Shown: positions 27,117-35,933 of the stretch, piece by piece | How the letters are laid out: each line of letters starts with the position of its first letter | Position numbering within the stretch: the first letter of the stretch is position 1 | Assembly (NCBI RefSeq): GCF_023740735.1 | Contig: NZ_JAMRXH010000002.1 | Coordinates: 62,001-126,000, forward strand | Direction: 5' to 3' | DNA: 64,000 nt | From: Nocardia sp. CDC159 | GTDB taxonomy: Bacteria; Actinomycetota; Actinomycetes; Mycobacteriales; Mycobacteriaceae | Notes under the pieces: generated by a model | What the model saw: the letters and a program-made list of their open reading frames with translations, nothing else | Told to the model about the DNA's origin: nothing | Databases searched by the model: none | Position numbers and translations under genes: made by a program

Positions 27117-28121
27117 GTGCGATCTTTCATCATCGGTCTCGGCCATGCCGGGCGGAATCTGCATCTGCGTGCCCTGCGCACCGTGCGGGCGCAGGCGCGC
27201 GATGATCGAGACCTGGCCGCGATATTCGACGACGCGCAGCCGCTCGGCTACGACCCCCTCCCCCGGCCGGTCGACGGGGTGCACCTGGTCGGGTCGCCGC
27301 GAGAGGCGTTGCGCCACACCGATCCGCGCACCACGATGGTCCACCTGTGCGCGCCGCCCGCGGCCCGCCTGGGGCCGGTGGCCGAACTGGCCGAACTCGG
27401 CTTCCGGCACTTCCTCGTCGAGAAGCCGCTGGCCGCCGACGCGGCCGGGGCGCGCGCGCTGGCCGTGCTGACCCGCCGTCACGGCCTGCGGCTCACGGTG
27501 GTCGCGCCGTGGCTGTACAGCGGTGTGACACAGCGGATTCGGGCGCTGGCGGCGGCGGGCGAACTCGGCCGCATCCGCCGCATCTCCATCCGTCAGACCA
27601 AACAGCGCTCGACGACTGGCGATGGGACGGACGCGCACGGCAATGCCTTCGACGTCGAACCCCCGCACAGCGTCGGCGTCGCCCTCGAACTGGCCGGTGA
27701 CGCGCGGCCGACCGCCGCGTGGCTGCGCGACACCCCGCCGATCGACGGTCGCGTCGTCGCCGATATGGGCGGCGCGGGACTGGTGCTCGCGCACCGCGGC
27801 GGCGTGGTCACCGATATCGAATCCGATCTCACGGCCCCCGAGCGGGTCCGCCGCATCGACGTGGAATTCGAGCACGGGAAGGTCACCGGCCACTATTCGC
27901 TGTCGGCCGACGATCTGAGCGGGCGCGTGGACATCGAGGGGCGACCGACCGAGACCTTCCCCGACGACGCGCTGCGCACGCTGTTCCTGCACGCCTACCG
28001 CGGCAGCGCGGCCGACCGTCTCGAATTGCATTGCCGGGTGGTCGAAGTGCTCGACACCGCCCGCGCCCTGGCCCACTCCGCCCGGGTGCTCGAACCCGGA
28101 GGCGAATGTGCCGCACTCTGA
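27117..28121 (+). CDS. Gfo/Idh/MocA-family oxidoreductase (first copy)
   Basis: This 334-residue NAD(P)-dependent dehydrogenase has an N-terminal Rossmann loop (IIGLGHAGRN) and the family EKP motif in FLVEKPLAA near residue 105. A C-terminal sheet domain follows. Such enzymes oxidise or reduce a hydroxyl on sugars, cyclitols or related rings. I chose GTG 27117, with GAGGAA seven bases upstream. It opens a seven-gene plus-strand operon whose neighbours are another Gfo/Idh enzyme, an isomerase and an Ldh-type dehydrogenase. This points to stepwise redox tailoring of a polyol or sugar-derived acid. The next gene starts 14 bases before its stop. Confidence 0.8.
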   Translation: MRSFIIGLGHAGRNLHLRALRTVRAQARDDRDLAAIFDDAQPLGYDPLPRPVDGVHLVGSPREALRHTDPRTTMVHLCAPPAARLGPVAELAELGFRHFLVEKPLAADAAGARALAVLTRRHGLRLTVVAPWLYSGVTQRIRALAAAGELGRIRRISIRQTKQRSTTGDGTDAHGNAFDVEPPHSVGVALELAGDARPTAAWLRDTPPIDGRVVADMGGAGLVLAHRGGVVTDIESDLTAPERVRRIDVEFEHGKVTGHYSLSADDLSGRVDIEGRPTETFPDDALRTLFLHAYRGSAADRLELHCRVVEVLDTARALAHSARVLEPGGECAAL

Positions 28122-28980
28122 CCGTCTCACCCGCCCGGCCGTGCGCCGAGCGGGCATCGGTGACGAGGCGCATGCCGAGCTGGGCCAGCAGATCGCGGCC
28201 GTACGGGCGCTCGGCTGGAATCGGCTCGAGTTGCGCAGCGTCGACGGCACGGCGGTGGCCGACCTGGACGACGGCCGATTCGCTCGCGCCGCCGAGCAAC
28301 TCGCGGACTCCGGCGTCGAGGTGGTCTGCCTGGATTCCCGGATCGGCAACTGGGGACGGCCCGTCACCGGCCCCCTGGCCGAGGACGTCGCGGAAGTGGA
28401 GATCCTGGCCCGTCGCGCCGTGGCCCTCGGCTGCACTCGGATCAGGGTGATGTCCTACCCCAATGACGGTCTGTCCGAACAGGATTGGCGCGCCGAGGTG
28501 CTGCACCGACTGGCGGAGCTGGCCAAGGTGGCCGCCGATCACGGGGTGGTGTTGCTGCATGAGAACTGCGCGGGCTGGGCGGGCACCGATCCGCGGCGGG
28601 CGATCGACCTGCTCGACAGCATCGACTCCCCCGCGCTGCGGCTGCTGTTCGACACCGGCAACGGACCCGCTCACGGTTACTCCGATTACGACTATCTCGC
28701 CCCGCTCGTGGACCTGGTCGACCATGTGCACATCAAGGACGCGATCGCGACCGACGCCGGGGTCCGGTACGTCCGCCCCGGGCAGGGCCGCTGCCGCGTG
28801 GCCGACGGTGTGCGGCTGCTGCTCGCACATGGCTATTCGGGGGTGTTCTCCATCGAGCCCCATCTGACCCTGCGCCCCCACGAGTCGATGACCGAACTCA
28901 CCGACATCTCCGAATTCGTGGACTACGGAAGGCATTTCGACGCCCTCCTGGCCGATATCGTGGACGGGCCGACACCGTGA
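28108..28980 (+). CDS. TIM-barrel sugar isomerase/epimerase (AP endonuclease 2 family)
   Basis: This 290-residue protein has the xylose-isomerase-like barrel. A likely metal site is visible as Glu in LLHENCAG, Asp in LLFDTGNG, His in DHVHIKD and Glu in SIEPHL. Family members isomerise or epimerise sugars, keto-inositols or hydroxypyruvate-like compounds. The GTG start has GGAGG five bases upstream and overlaps the first Gfo/Idh gene. With that enzyme it forms the pair usually seen in inositol or sugar interconversion. The substrate is unknown. Confidence 0.82.
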   Translation: MPHSDRLTRPAVRRAGIGDEAHAELGQQIAAVRALGWNRLELRSVDGTAVADLDDGRFARAAEQLADSGVEVVCLDSRIGNWGRPVTGPLAEDVAEVEILARRAVALGCTRIRVMSYPNDGLSEQDWRAEVLHRLAELAKVAADHGVVLLHENCAGWAGTDPRRAIDLLDSIDSPALRLLFDTGNGPAHGYSDYDYLAPLVDLVDHVHIKDAIATDAGVRYVRPGQGRCRVADGVRLLLAHGYSGVFSIEPHLTLRPHESMTELTDISEFVDYGRHFDALLADIVDGPTP

Positions 28981-30272
28981 GCGCCGCGATCTTCGGCGCG
29001 GCCGATCTGGAACTGCTGCTGGAGTTGCTCGCCCTGCCGACCGCGGGACCGCTGGAACATCCCGACGGCCCGCCGCCGCGACTGTGGGAGGCCGGGCGGC
29101 GCATCGCGGCCCACGCCGAGCGATTCGGCTTCCGCATCGAGCGGCACGCCGCCGCCGAACCCGCGTGGCTGCACCGGCCCGGCGTGCCGGAGATCGTTCG
29201 GCAGGCGGCCGCGGTGCGACCCGATTTCCTGTCGTCGCAGCCGAATCTCGTGCTGCGCTGGGGTTCACGCGCGCCGGTGGAACGCACCCTGATGTTCAAC
29301 GTCCACCTCGACACCGTGGCCGACGTCCCCACCCCGCGGGTCGACGGCACCCGCGTCTACGGCCGGGGCGCGATCGACGCGAAGGGTCCGGCGGTGGCTT
29401 TGCTGGCCGGTCTGCGAAACGCGCTGGCCCCCTTGGATTCCGAGCGGCCCGAGCTGTGCGTACTGGTACAGCTGGTGGCGGGTGAGGAGGGCGGGGCGAT
29501 GGGCGTCTTCGGCACCCGCCCGCTGGTGGCGGACGGTTACGTCGGCCGGATCAACATCTTCTGCGAGCCGACCGGCGGGCGGCTGTTGCCCCGCAGCACG
29601 GCGGCCATGACCGCCCGTATTCGGGTGCGCGGCGAGGATGCCATCGACGACCATCCCGAGGCGGGGCACAACGCGAGCGTGCTGCTCGGCTACCTCGCCC
29701 ACCGCCTCGCCCAGACCCAGCCCGAATGGGCCGCGCGAGCGCGGGTCTGCATTGCCGGGCTGCACACCGGGCGGCTGCACAATCGCGTCTACGGCAGCGG
29801 CGATCTGCTGCTGAATATCGCCTACCGGGACGCGGCCGTGGCCGATCGGGTGCGTACCGCCCTGGAAACACGCTGTGCCGCAGCGGCCGCCGAATTCGCC
29901 GAACTGTACGTGAACAACCCGGCAATGGCCCGCACCGCCGACGCCGCCGCGAGTCTGGTGGGCGTCGACTGGCTGAAAAGCGGTCTGCCGACGCTGAATT
30001 CGATCGATCCGTGGGCGGAGGAGATCGTGGCGGGCCGAGGTCCCGCGGCGGTGCCGTGGGCCGCGCCGGACGAGGAGGGCTTCACCTGCGACGCGATCTG
30101 GATGGGTGAGGTGCCCGGGACCTACACGGTGGTGTTCGGCCCCGGCGACCTGGACCGCAACCGGGCCCACGCCGCCGGTGAATTCGCCGATCTCGGCGAC
30201 CTCGACCACTACGCCGCCCAAATCGGCGCGCTCGTCGGCAGATTCGCCGCAGCCCCTACCGGCCTCGAGTGA
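28977..30272 (+). CDS. M20-family metallohydrolase (ArgE/DapE-like)
   Basis: This 431-residue zinc hydrolase has NVHLDTV (His and Asp), GAIDAKGP (bridging Asp), AGEEGG (general base Glu and ligand), CEPTG, and a late GPGDLDRNRAHA segment with the last His. M20 enzymes cleave amides: N-acetyl or N-acyl amino acids, dipeptides or carbamoyl groups. The GTG start overlaps the isomerase stop as GTGA. In this operon it may deprotect an acylated amine or amino acid intermediate. Between the core motifs lies a lid domain of normal size. Confidence 0.82.
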   Translation: MSAAIFGAADLELLLELLALPTAGPLEHPDGPPPRLWEAGRRIAAHAERFGFRIERHAAAEPAWLHRPGVPEIVRQAAAVRPDFLSSQPNLVLRWGSRAPVERTLMFNVHLDTVADVPTPRVDGTRVYGRGAIDAKGPAVALLAGLRNALAPLDSERPELCVLVQLVAGEEGGAMGVFGTRPLVADGYVGRINIFCEPTGGRLLPRSTAAMTARIRVRGEDAIDDHPEAGHNASVLLGYLAHRLAQTQPEWAARARVCIAGLHTGRLHNRVYGSGDLLLNIAYRDAAVADRVRTALETRCAAAAAEFAELYVNNPAMARTADAAASLVGVDWLKSGLPTLNSIDPWAEEIVAGRGPAAVPWAAPDEEGFTCDAIWMGEVPGTYTVVFGPGDLDRNRAHAAGEFADLGDLDHYAAQIGALVGRFAAAPTGLE

Positions 30273-30287
30273 ATGGATAGGAACCGC

Positions 30288-31409
30288 ATGCTCGACATCG
30301 AGACCGCCGACCGACCGTCCGTCGACCACGACGAGCTGGTCGGCTTCGTGACCAAGATCTTCACCGGCCGCGGCGTGCCCGCCGATCGGGCCGTGGTCGC
30401 GGCCCGCGCGCTGGTCTACGGCGACGCCGCCGGACTCGGCTCGCACGGCCTGGCCAATCTGACCCGGCTGTATCTGCCGCTGTTCGACGCCCGCCGCGTC
30501 GCCCCGGCCGCCGACCTCACCGTGCTGTCGGACCGCGGCCCCGCCGCGGTGATCGACGCCGAGCGCACGCTGGGTCTGTGGACGGCCTCGGCGGTGCTCG
30601 ACGATGCGGCCGAACGCGCCGCGCGCTACGGCGTCGGGGTGTGCTTCGTGCGCAATGCCACCCACTTCGGCTGCGCCGGATTCCACACCCGCGCACAGGC
30701 ATTGCAGGGTCGCATCGCGCTGCTGTCGTCCAACTGCGGCGGCCAGCGCATCGCCCGTCCGCCGGGTGGGCGGTACGCGATGCTGGGCACCAATCCGCTC
30801 AGCATCGCCGCACCCGCGGGCGCGGCCGACCCGTTCGTCCTCGATATGAGCACCACGGCCGTGCCCACCGGCAAGATCCGGGTCGCCGCCCGCCGTGGCG
30901 AGCCGATTCCGGAGGGCTGGCTGGTCGACGCGGCCGGGTCTCCGGTCACCGACCCCGCGGCCCTGGATCGCGGCGACGGCTTCCCGGTATGGCTGGGCGG
31001 GCGGCCGGCAACGGGGGCATACAAGGGCTACGGCCTGGCGCTACTCGTCGAGGTGCTCTCGGCGCTGGTATCGGGAGCGGGTCTGGGACCGGACGCGGCC
31101 GCGTTCACCGGCTCGGGCGGTCCGACCGGGCGCGACGACGATATCGGCTATTTCGCCATGATCATCGATCCCGTTGCGCTGCGCGGCGATTCGGCGGTGG
31201 CCCCGGCGGCGGAGGCCATGTTCGCGGCGCTGCGCGAGTGCGCGCCGATCGATCCGGACGAGCCGGTCGGCTATCCGGGGCTGCGGGAGGCCGAGCGGGT
31301 GCGCGCGTCCCTGGCCGAGGGGATCGCACTGGATTCGGCGCTGTGGGCCGAGGTGCTCGCCCTCGCCCGCGCCGAGGGCGTCGACGCACCGGCGGGAGCG
31401 CTCCGATGA
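30288..31409 (+). CDS. Ldh-family (malate/L-lactate-type) dehydrogenase
   Basis: This 373-residue member of the Ldh_2 (MDH2/YlbC-like) family has the fold-specific GDAAGLGSHGLANL, a catalytic His in NATHFG, MLGTNPLSIA and GAYKGYGLALLVE. These NAD(P) enzymes act on 2-hydroxy/2-keto acids or cyclic imino acids such as delta-1-piperideine-2-carboxylate. I prefer ATG 30288 because AGGAA lies close upstream; an ATG at 30273, right after the previous stop, would add five residues. Its stop overlaps the next start (ATGA). Confidence 0.85.
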   Translation: MLDIETADRPSVDHDELVGFVTKIFTGRGVPADRAVVAARALVYGDAAGLGSHGLANLTRLYLPLFDARRVAPAADLTVLSDRGPAAVIDAERTLGLWTASAVLDDAAERAARYGVGVCFVRNATHFGCAGFHTRAQALQGRIALLSSNCGGQRIARPPGGRYAMLGTNPLSIAAPAGAADPFVLDMSTTAVPTGKIRVAARRGEPIPEGWLVDAAGSPVTDPAALDRGDGFPVWLGGRPATGAYKGYGLALLVEVLSALVSGAGLGPDAAAFTGSGGPTGRDDDIGYFAMIIDPVALRGDSAVAPAAEAMFAALRECAPIDPDEPVGYPGLREAERVRASLAEGIALDSALWAEVLALARAEGVDAPAGALR

Positions 31410-32332
31410 GCGCCCCGCTGCGGGTCGGGCTGGTCGGACTGGGCGTGATCGCGCCCTACTATGTGGCCGCCTTCGACCGGGTCGACGCCGCCGAACTGGT
31501 CGCGGTGTGCGATCTGCGCGCCGAGCGGCTGCGCGGCCTCGCCGACACCCACGCCTGCTATACCGACCACCGCGCCATGCTGGCCGAGGCCGGGCTGGAT
31601 GCGCTGATCGTCAACGTGCCCAACGATGCTCACGTCGAGATCTGCGCCGACGCCGTGACGGCGAATATCGCGGCCTGCGTGGAGAAACCGCTGGCCATCG
31701 AGGTCGGCGCGGCCCGCGAACTCTGCGCGGCCGCCCGCGCCGCCGGAGTCACCCTGTTCACCGCGTTCCACCGCCGCTACAACGACAATGTGCTGAACCT
31801 GCGCGCCCGCGGGGCGGCGCACGGATCGGTGCGCTCGGTGGTGGTGCACTACGACGAGCTGATCGAGGAGCATGTGGGCGAGGACCGGTGGTATCTGGAT
31901 ATGGAGCGCTGCGGCGGCGGCTGCGTCGCCGACAATGGACCGAACGCGCTCGACACCGTCCGCATGTTCCTGCCGGACCTGGCCGTGCAGGATGCCTCCA
32001 TCGAGCGCGATGGCGCGGGCGTCGATCGCAAGGCCGATATCACCCTGGCCGGTACCGACGGCGCGACCGCGCGCGTACTGCTGGACTGGTCGTATCGGCA
32101 CGGCGAGCGCAAGACCGTCGAGGTCGAATACGGCGACGGCACTGTGCTTTTCGCGGATATGCTGGGCGGGCACCAGGGATTCAAGAGTTCGCTGTGGCAT
32201 GAATACGTCGGCATCCTCGACGATTTCGTGCACGCGATCCATACCGGTGGCACCCACGGCGAGGACGGCCTGATCGCCCTCGAGCTGGTCGCCGACAGCT
32301 ATGCCCGAGCCGGACAGGACGGTCCGCGATGA
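31406..32332 (+). CDS. Gfo/Idh/MocA-family oxidoreductase (second copy)
   Basis: This 308-residue enzyme has Rossmann loop GLVGLGVIAPYY and the EKP motif in ACVEKPLAIE near residue 95. It has a well-formed substrate domain with CGGGCVADNGPNALDTVRMF. It differs clearly from the copy at 27117, so the two probably act on different intermediates. It overlaps its neighbours on both sides by four bases, a sign of tight translational coupling. The likely role is oxidation or reduction of a ring hydroxyl in the same pathway as the isomerase. Confidence 0.85.
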   Translation: MSAPLRVGLVGLGVIAPYYVAAFDRVDAAELVAVCDLRAERLRGLADTHACYTDHRAMLAEAGLDALIVNVPNDAHVEICADAVTANIAACVEKPLAIEVGAARELCAAARAAGVTLFTAFHRRYNDNVLNLRARGAAHGSVRSVVVHYDELIEEHVGEDRWYLDMERCGGGCVADNGPNALDTVRMFLPDLAVQDASIERDGAGVDRKADITLAGTDGATARVLLDWSYRHGERKTVEVEYGDGTVLFADMLGGHQGFKSSLWHEYVGILDDFVHAIHTGGTHGEDGLIALELVADSYARAGQDGPR

Positions 32333-32739
32333 ATCCCTTCGAAGACGGCGCGAAACTGGCGGTCTCCGGTTCGGTGGTCAAGGTGCTGCGGCATCGCCGC
32401 GACGACCGCGGCATGTCGGTGTCGGAGTGGGCGAGCCGCTGCGTCACCCGCGGCGAGGTGCACGAGCTGGTGACCACCGACCACACCGACGACAGCACCG
32501 GCGCGCGCATCGATCGGGTCGGCTTCCTCGGCTTCGCGGAGATCACCTCGGCCGGTGTGATCGATCGCGGTGACGAGGTCCGGGTGGACGGGATCGTGAT
32601 CGGTTCGGTCCTCGGATTCGACTGCTGCCACTATCCCAACCACTACAACGTGCTGATCCGCACCGAGCGACCGCTCACCGGCGTGGGGCTCGGCCTGCGC
32701 CCCGGCTCCTCGGTCACCTTCACTCAGCCGAACTCGTGA
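32329..32739 (+). CDS. Small conserved protein of unknown function (possibly DUF6917-like)
   Basis: This 136-residue protein looks strand-rich, with no membrane segment and no signal peptide. Notable features are a histidine-rich segment (HELVTTDHTDD) and a conserved-looking FDCCHYPNHYNVLI motif with two Cys and two His that could bind metal. I recall a similar pattern under DUF6917 in streptomycetes but cannot confirm it. It is fixed between the second Gfo/Idh gene and the permease by four-base overlaps on both sides, so it belongs to the pathway. Function unknown. Confidence 0.65.
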   Translation: MNPFEDGAKLAVSGSVVKVLRHRRDDRGMSVSEWASRCVTRGEVHELVTTDHTDDSTGARIDRVGFLGFAEITSAGVIDRGDEVRVDGIVIGSVLGFDCCHYPNHYNVLIRTERPLTGVGLGLRPGSSVTFTQPNS

Positions 32740-33932
32740 CCGGACAGCTCACCGCCGGACGCGTCCGCCTCGCGGACCTGTCGGTCTCGGCGATCGTCGC
32801 CGGTTTCATCGCCGTGGCGGTGTCCTATTCCGGTCCCCTGCTGGTCGTGCTGGCAGCGGCCGCGGCCGGGGAGCTGAGTGCGGCGCAGACCATCTCGTGG
32901 GTGTGGGCGATCTCGCTCGGCAGCGGGGCGGTCTGCGTCGTCGCCAGCCTGTGGACCAGGACACCGGTGATCGCCGCCTGGTCCACGCCCGGGGCGGCGC
33001 TGCTGGCCACCGGATTCGCCGAATACGGCTATCGGGCCTGCGTGGGCGCTTTCGTCGTGGCCGCCGCGGCGACGCTGGTCTTCGGGCTCACCGGATGGTT
33101 CGGCCGGATGCTCGACCGACTGCCCGCGGCGCTGTTCCCGGCCATGCTGGCGGGCATTCTGCTGTCGTTCGGCCTGGACGTCTTTCGCGCCCTGTCGGTG
33201 GCTCCGCTGATCCCGGCCGTCGCGCTGCTGGCCTATCTGATCGGCAAGCGGTTCGCCCCGCGCTACGCCATCGGCGCGGCGCTGCTGGCCGGTACCGGGG
33301 CGGCGCTGGCGCGGGGACGGGTCGACTTCGGGCGGGTGGATTGGGAATTCGCCCGGCCGATCTGGACGACACCGCAGTTCACGCTGCCCGCGCTGATCGG
33401 CCTGGCGGTGCCGCTGTTCGTGGTGACAATGGCCTCCCAGAACGCGCCCGGTCTGGCCGTCCTGCGCGCGGCGGGCTATCGCACCGACGATCGCAAGCTC
33501 GTCGGCGCGACCGGCGTGGCGGCGATACTGTTGGCCCCGTTCGGAAGTCACGCGATCAATCTGGCGGCGATCACGGCCGCCATCTGCACCGGACCCGAGG
33601 CGCATCCGGACCCCCGGCGGCGCTACGTCGCGGGGGTGGCGTGCGGGATCTGGTATCTGCTCATCGGTGCGGCCGGGGGCACGCTGATCGGCGTATTCGC
33701 CGGGCTGCCGAAGGAACTGGTCATGGCGGTCGCCGGCATCGCGCTGCTGGGTGCGCTGCTCGGCGGGCTGGCCGGGGCGCTGGCAGAGGACGGCGACCGC
33801 GAGGCCGCGCTGCTCACCTTTCTCGTCACCGCCTCCGGCCTCACCATGTTCGGTATCGGTTCGGCGTTCTGGGGGCTGGTGTTCGGCCTCGCCGCCCACC
33901 TCCTCGCGCGGCGGCGGCGCGCGCGATACTGA
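32736..33932 (+). CDS. BenE-type permease
   Basis: This 398-residue, very hydrophobic protein with about 11-12 membrane helices resembles the benzoate/H+ symporter BenE family. Evidence is the repeated GFIAVAVSYSGPL-like first helix, a TPGAALL segment, and a late GSHAINLAAITAAIC motif. It could import an aromatic or carboxylate precursor, or export the product. The GTG start overlaps the preceding small gene by four bases, so transport is coupled to the oxidoreductase pathway. It is the last gene of the plus operon and meets the minus operon tail-to-tail one base away, without a visible terminator. Confidence 0.85.
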   Translation: MTGQLTAGRVRLADLSVSAIVAGFIAVAVSYSGPLLVVLAAAAAGELSAAQTISWVWAISLGSGAVCVVASLWTRTPVIAAWSTPGAALLATGFAEYGYRACVGAFVVAAAATLVFGLTGWFGRMLDRLPAALFPAMLAGILLSFGLDVFRALSVAPLIPAVALLAYLIGKRFAPRYAIGAALLAGTGAALARGRVDFGRVDWEFARPIWTTPQFTLPALIGLAVPLFVVTMASQNAPGLAVLRAAGYRTDDRKLVGATGVAAILLAPFGSHAINLAAITAAICTGPEAHPDPRRRYVAGVACGIWYLLIGAAGGTLIGVFAGLPKELVMAVAGIALLGALLGGLAGALAEDGDREAALLTFLVTASGLTMFGIGSAFWGLVFGLAAHLLARRRRARY

Positions 33933-33933
33933 T

Positions 33934-34521
33934 TCAGCCCCGCAGCGCCGCGGCCGTCGCGCGCAGATCGCGGTGCAGCAGATGCCAAACGGTGTGATAG
34001 CTGTCGATCAGCGGGGAGGCCACGTAATCGTGGTCGCCCGACTCGATGGCCTCGGCCGCCGCGCCGAAGCGGGCCGGGTAGCCCGACCACAGGATGCCGC
34101 TGGCGCCGATGCGCGCCAGCAGATCCCGCTGGGCGCGATGGAATTCCACGACCGCGCCCGCGCCCGCCGCGTCCCGGGCGCGCTGGAAGGCCGTGACGTG
34201 CTCCTTGAGCACCGGGTCGGCGCGCTCGAATTCCCGCAGCAGCTCGGTCAGCTCGGCGATCGCGGGCAGCGCCAGCGCTCCCGCCGCGATCGCCGTATCG
34301 GCCTGCCGCGCACCGGATTCCGTCGCACCGAACAAGCGGCCCTGGGCCGTGTCGGCCTGCCGCAACAGTTCCCGGCCGACCAGTGCGGCCAGCGTGCCGT
34401 CCAGATCCGGCACCGCCTCGGGCAGCCAGGAGCGGACCCGCTCCGATCCGAGCCAGCCCGCCACCCGAATCGCGTGCAGAATGCGCGGTTCCAGCGCCTC
34501 GATCTCGATTTCCGTTGTCAC
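33934..34521 (-). CDS. Small PPDK-associated protein with winged-helix-like start
   Basis: This 195-residue protein begins with a helix-turn-helix-like segment (EPRILHAIRVAGWLGSERVRSWL). It ends with GDHDYVASPLIDSYHTVWHLLHRDL, a motif I associate with the tails of actinobacterial PPDK-like proteins. Its GTG start overlaps the stop of the PPDK-like gene by four bases. It is therefore likely a split-off C-terminal partner of that enzyme, replacing the usual PEP barrel or regulating it, and less likely a DNA-binding regulator. It is the last gene of the twelve-gene minus operon. Confidence 0.6.
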   Translation of the reverse strand: MTTEIEIEALEPRILHAIRVAGWLGSERVRSWLPEAVPDLDGTLAALVGRELLRQADTAQGRLFGATESGARQADTAIAAGALALPAIAELTELLREFERADPVLKEHVTAFQRARDAAGAGAVVEFHRAQRDLLARIGASGILWSGYPARFGAAAEAIESGDHDYVASPLIDSYHTVWHLLHRDLRATAAALRG

Positions 34522-35933
34522 CGTCGTCCTTTCTCGTTCGCGGCCAGCAGCTCCCGCAGTCGCGCCGGGCGCTCGCCGTCGGGCGGTGCGTCGCCGAGCA
34601 GGTCGGCGGGCCAGTCGACGGCGGGGCGGGAGACGGCGGGAACCCTTCCCTCCCAGACCCTTCCGGTGGTGCCGCAGACGGTCACCGTCGCCGCCGCATG
34701 CGGCGCATCCGGCCAGTCCGGATCGGTGAACCGCGCGCCGACCACGGCCGGGCGGCCGAGTTCGCGGGCCACGACCGCGGCGTGCGAGCCGAATCCGCCC
34801 GCCAGCGTGATGATTCCGGCCGACTGGGTCATGCCGAGGAAGTCCTCCGGCTCGGTGGTCGGCCGCAGCAGCACCACCGGCTCGCCCGCATGGGCCAGCG
34901 CCTCCTCCACCGTTCGCACCACCCGGCCGGTGGCCACGCCGCCCGCCGCGCCGATGCCGGTGGCCAGCAGCCGCCCATGCCCGGCCGCGGCCTCCTGCCG
35001 GTCCTCGGCGCACAGCGCCCGCGGCGACAGCCGCACCAGCGCGGTCGCCCGATCCAGCAGGCCGCTGCGCCAGGCGTCGATGGTGACCACGGTCCGGACG
35101 GCCTCCGAGGCGGTGGCCGCGCGCAACTGCACCAGCCACAGCCGCCCGCGCTCGACGACGAATTCGACCTCGATCAGCACCCGTTGCCAGGCGAACAGCT
35201 CGCCGACGAACCGGTCGAGTTCGGCGTGGGCGGCCGGAGATTCGCGCGCGAGCCGCGCCAGCCCCTCGGGGGTCACCTGACCCGCGACCAGGGCCGCGCC
35301 GGTGCTGGCGGACAGGTATTCACCATGCATACCGCGCGCGCCGGTGAGCGGATCGTGGCTGAACACCACGCCGCTGCCGGAGCGCTCGCCGAGTCCGAAC
35401 ACCATCGCCTGCACCACCACCGCCGGAGCCAGGCCGTCCGAAATCCCTTGGTCGCGACGGTAATCGCGGGCCCGTTCGTTGTTCCAGGAGTCACGCACCG
35501 CCGCGACGGCGGCATGCACCTGATCGACGGGCTCCTCCGGTACCCGCTCACCCAGATGGGTGCGCAGGTCGCGCTCGCCGATCCGCAGCAGCGTGCGCGC
35601 CAGCTCCGCGCTGCCCAGCCGGGCGGTCAGGGCGGGCACGGCGGTCTCGCCGACGCCCAGCCCGAGCAGCGTGTCCATCATGCCGGGCATACTCACCGGC
35701 GGGCTCGAGCGGACGGCGAAGGCGACCGCCTCGGGCTCGACCGCCATGCGGGTCGCCGCCTCGCCCCGCAGCCGGTCCAGCAGTGCGGCGATCGATGCGC
35801 GATCGACCCCGGCGCGGATCGCCGGGCCGTCGAGCACCGCGAACGGCGGGACCGGATAGCCGCGCTCGGACAGCAGATGCAGGTGAAAGCCCTTGTTACC
35901 CAGGCGTTCCCGAGTGATTTTCGACGCACTCAT
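34518..35933 (-). CDS. PPDK-like phosphohistidine protein lacking the PEP/pyruvate barrel
   Basis: This 471-residue protein matches the front half of pyruvate, phosphate dikinase. The ATP-grasp part has AVRSSPPVSMPGMMDTLLGLG and VVVQAMVFGLGERSGSGVVFSHDP. The swivel domain has GGFGSHAAVVARELGRPAV with phosphorylatable His384. The C-terminal PEP/pyruvate barrel (about 350 residues) is absent, so the phosphate cannot reach PEP in the classic way. A truncated PPDK of similar size (annotated ppdK, about 490 residues) exists in Mycobacterium tuberculosis as I recall. In this operon an ATP-derived phosphoryl group may instead go to a substrate held by a neighbouring protein, perhaps the one at 37925. 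ATG 35933 overlaps the FAAL stop. Confidence 0.82.
   Translation of the reverse strand: MSASKITRERLGNKGFHLHLLSERGYPVPPFAVLDGPAIRAGVDRASIAALLDRLRGEAATRMAVEPEAVAFAVRSSPPVSMPGMMDTLLGLGVGETAVPALTARLGSAELARTLLRIGERDLRTHLGERVPEEPVDQVHAAVAAVRDSWNNERARDYRRDQGISDGLAPAVVVQAMVFGLGERSGSGVVFSHDPLTGARGMHGEYLSASTGAALVAGQVTPEGLARLARESPAAHAELDRFVGELFAWQRVLIEVEFVVERGRLWLVQLRAATASEAVRTVVTIDAWRSGLLDRATALVRLSPRALCAEDRQEAAAGHGRLLATGIGAAGGVATGRVVRTVEEALAHAGEPVVLLRPTTEPEDFLGMTQSAGIITLAGGFGSHAAVVARELGRPAVVGARFTDPDWPDAPHAAATVTVCGTTGRVWEGRVPAVSRPAVDWPADLLGDAPPDGERPARLRELLAANEKGRR

Noticed and set aside
33934-34521. Stand-alone transcriptional regulator
   Set aside because: The winged-helix-like start is weak, and the C-terminal motif together with the overlap with the PPDK-like gene points to an enzyme partner.
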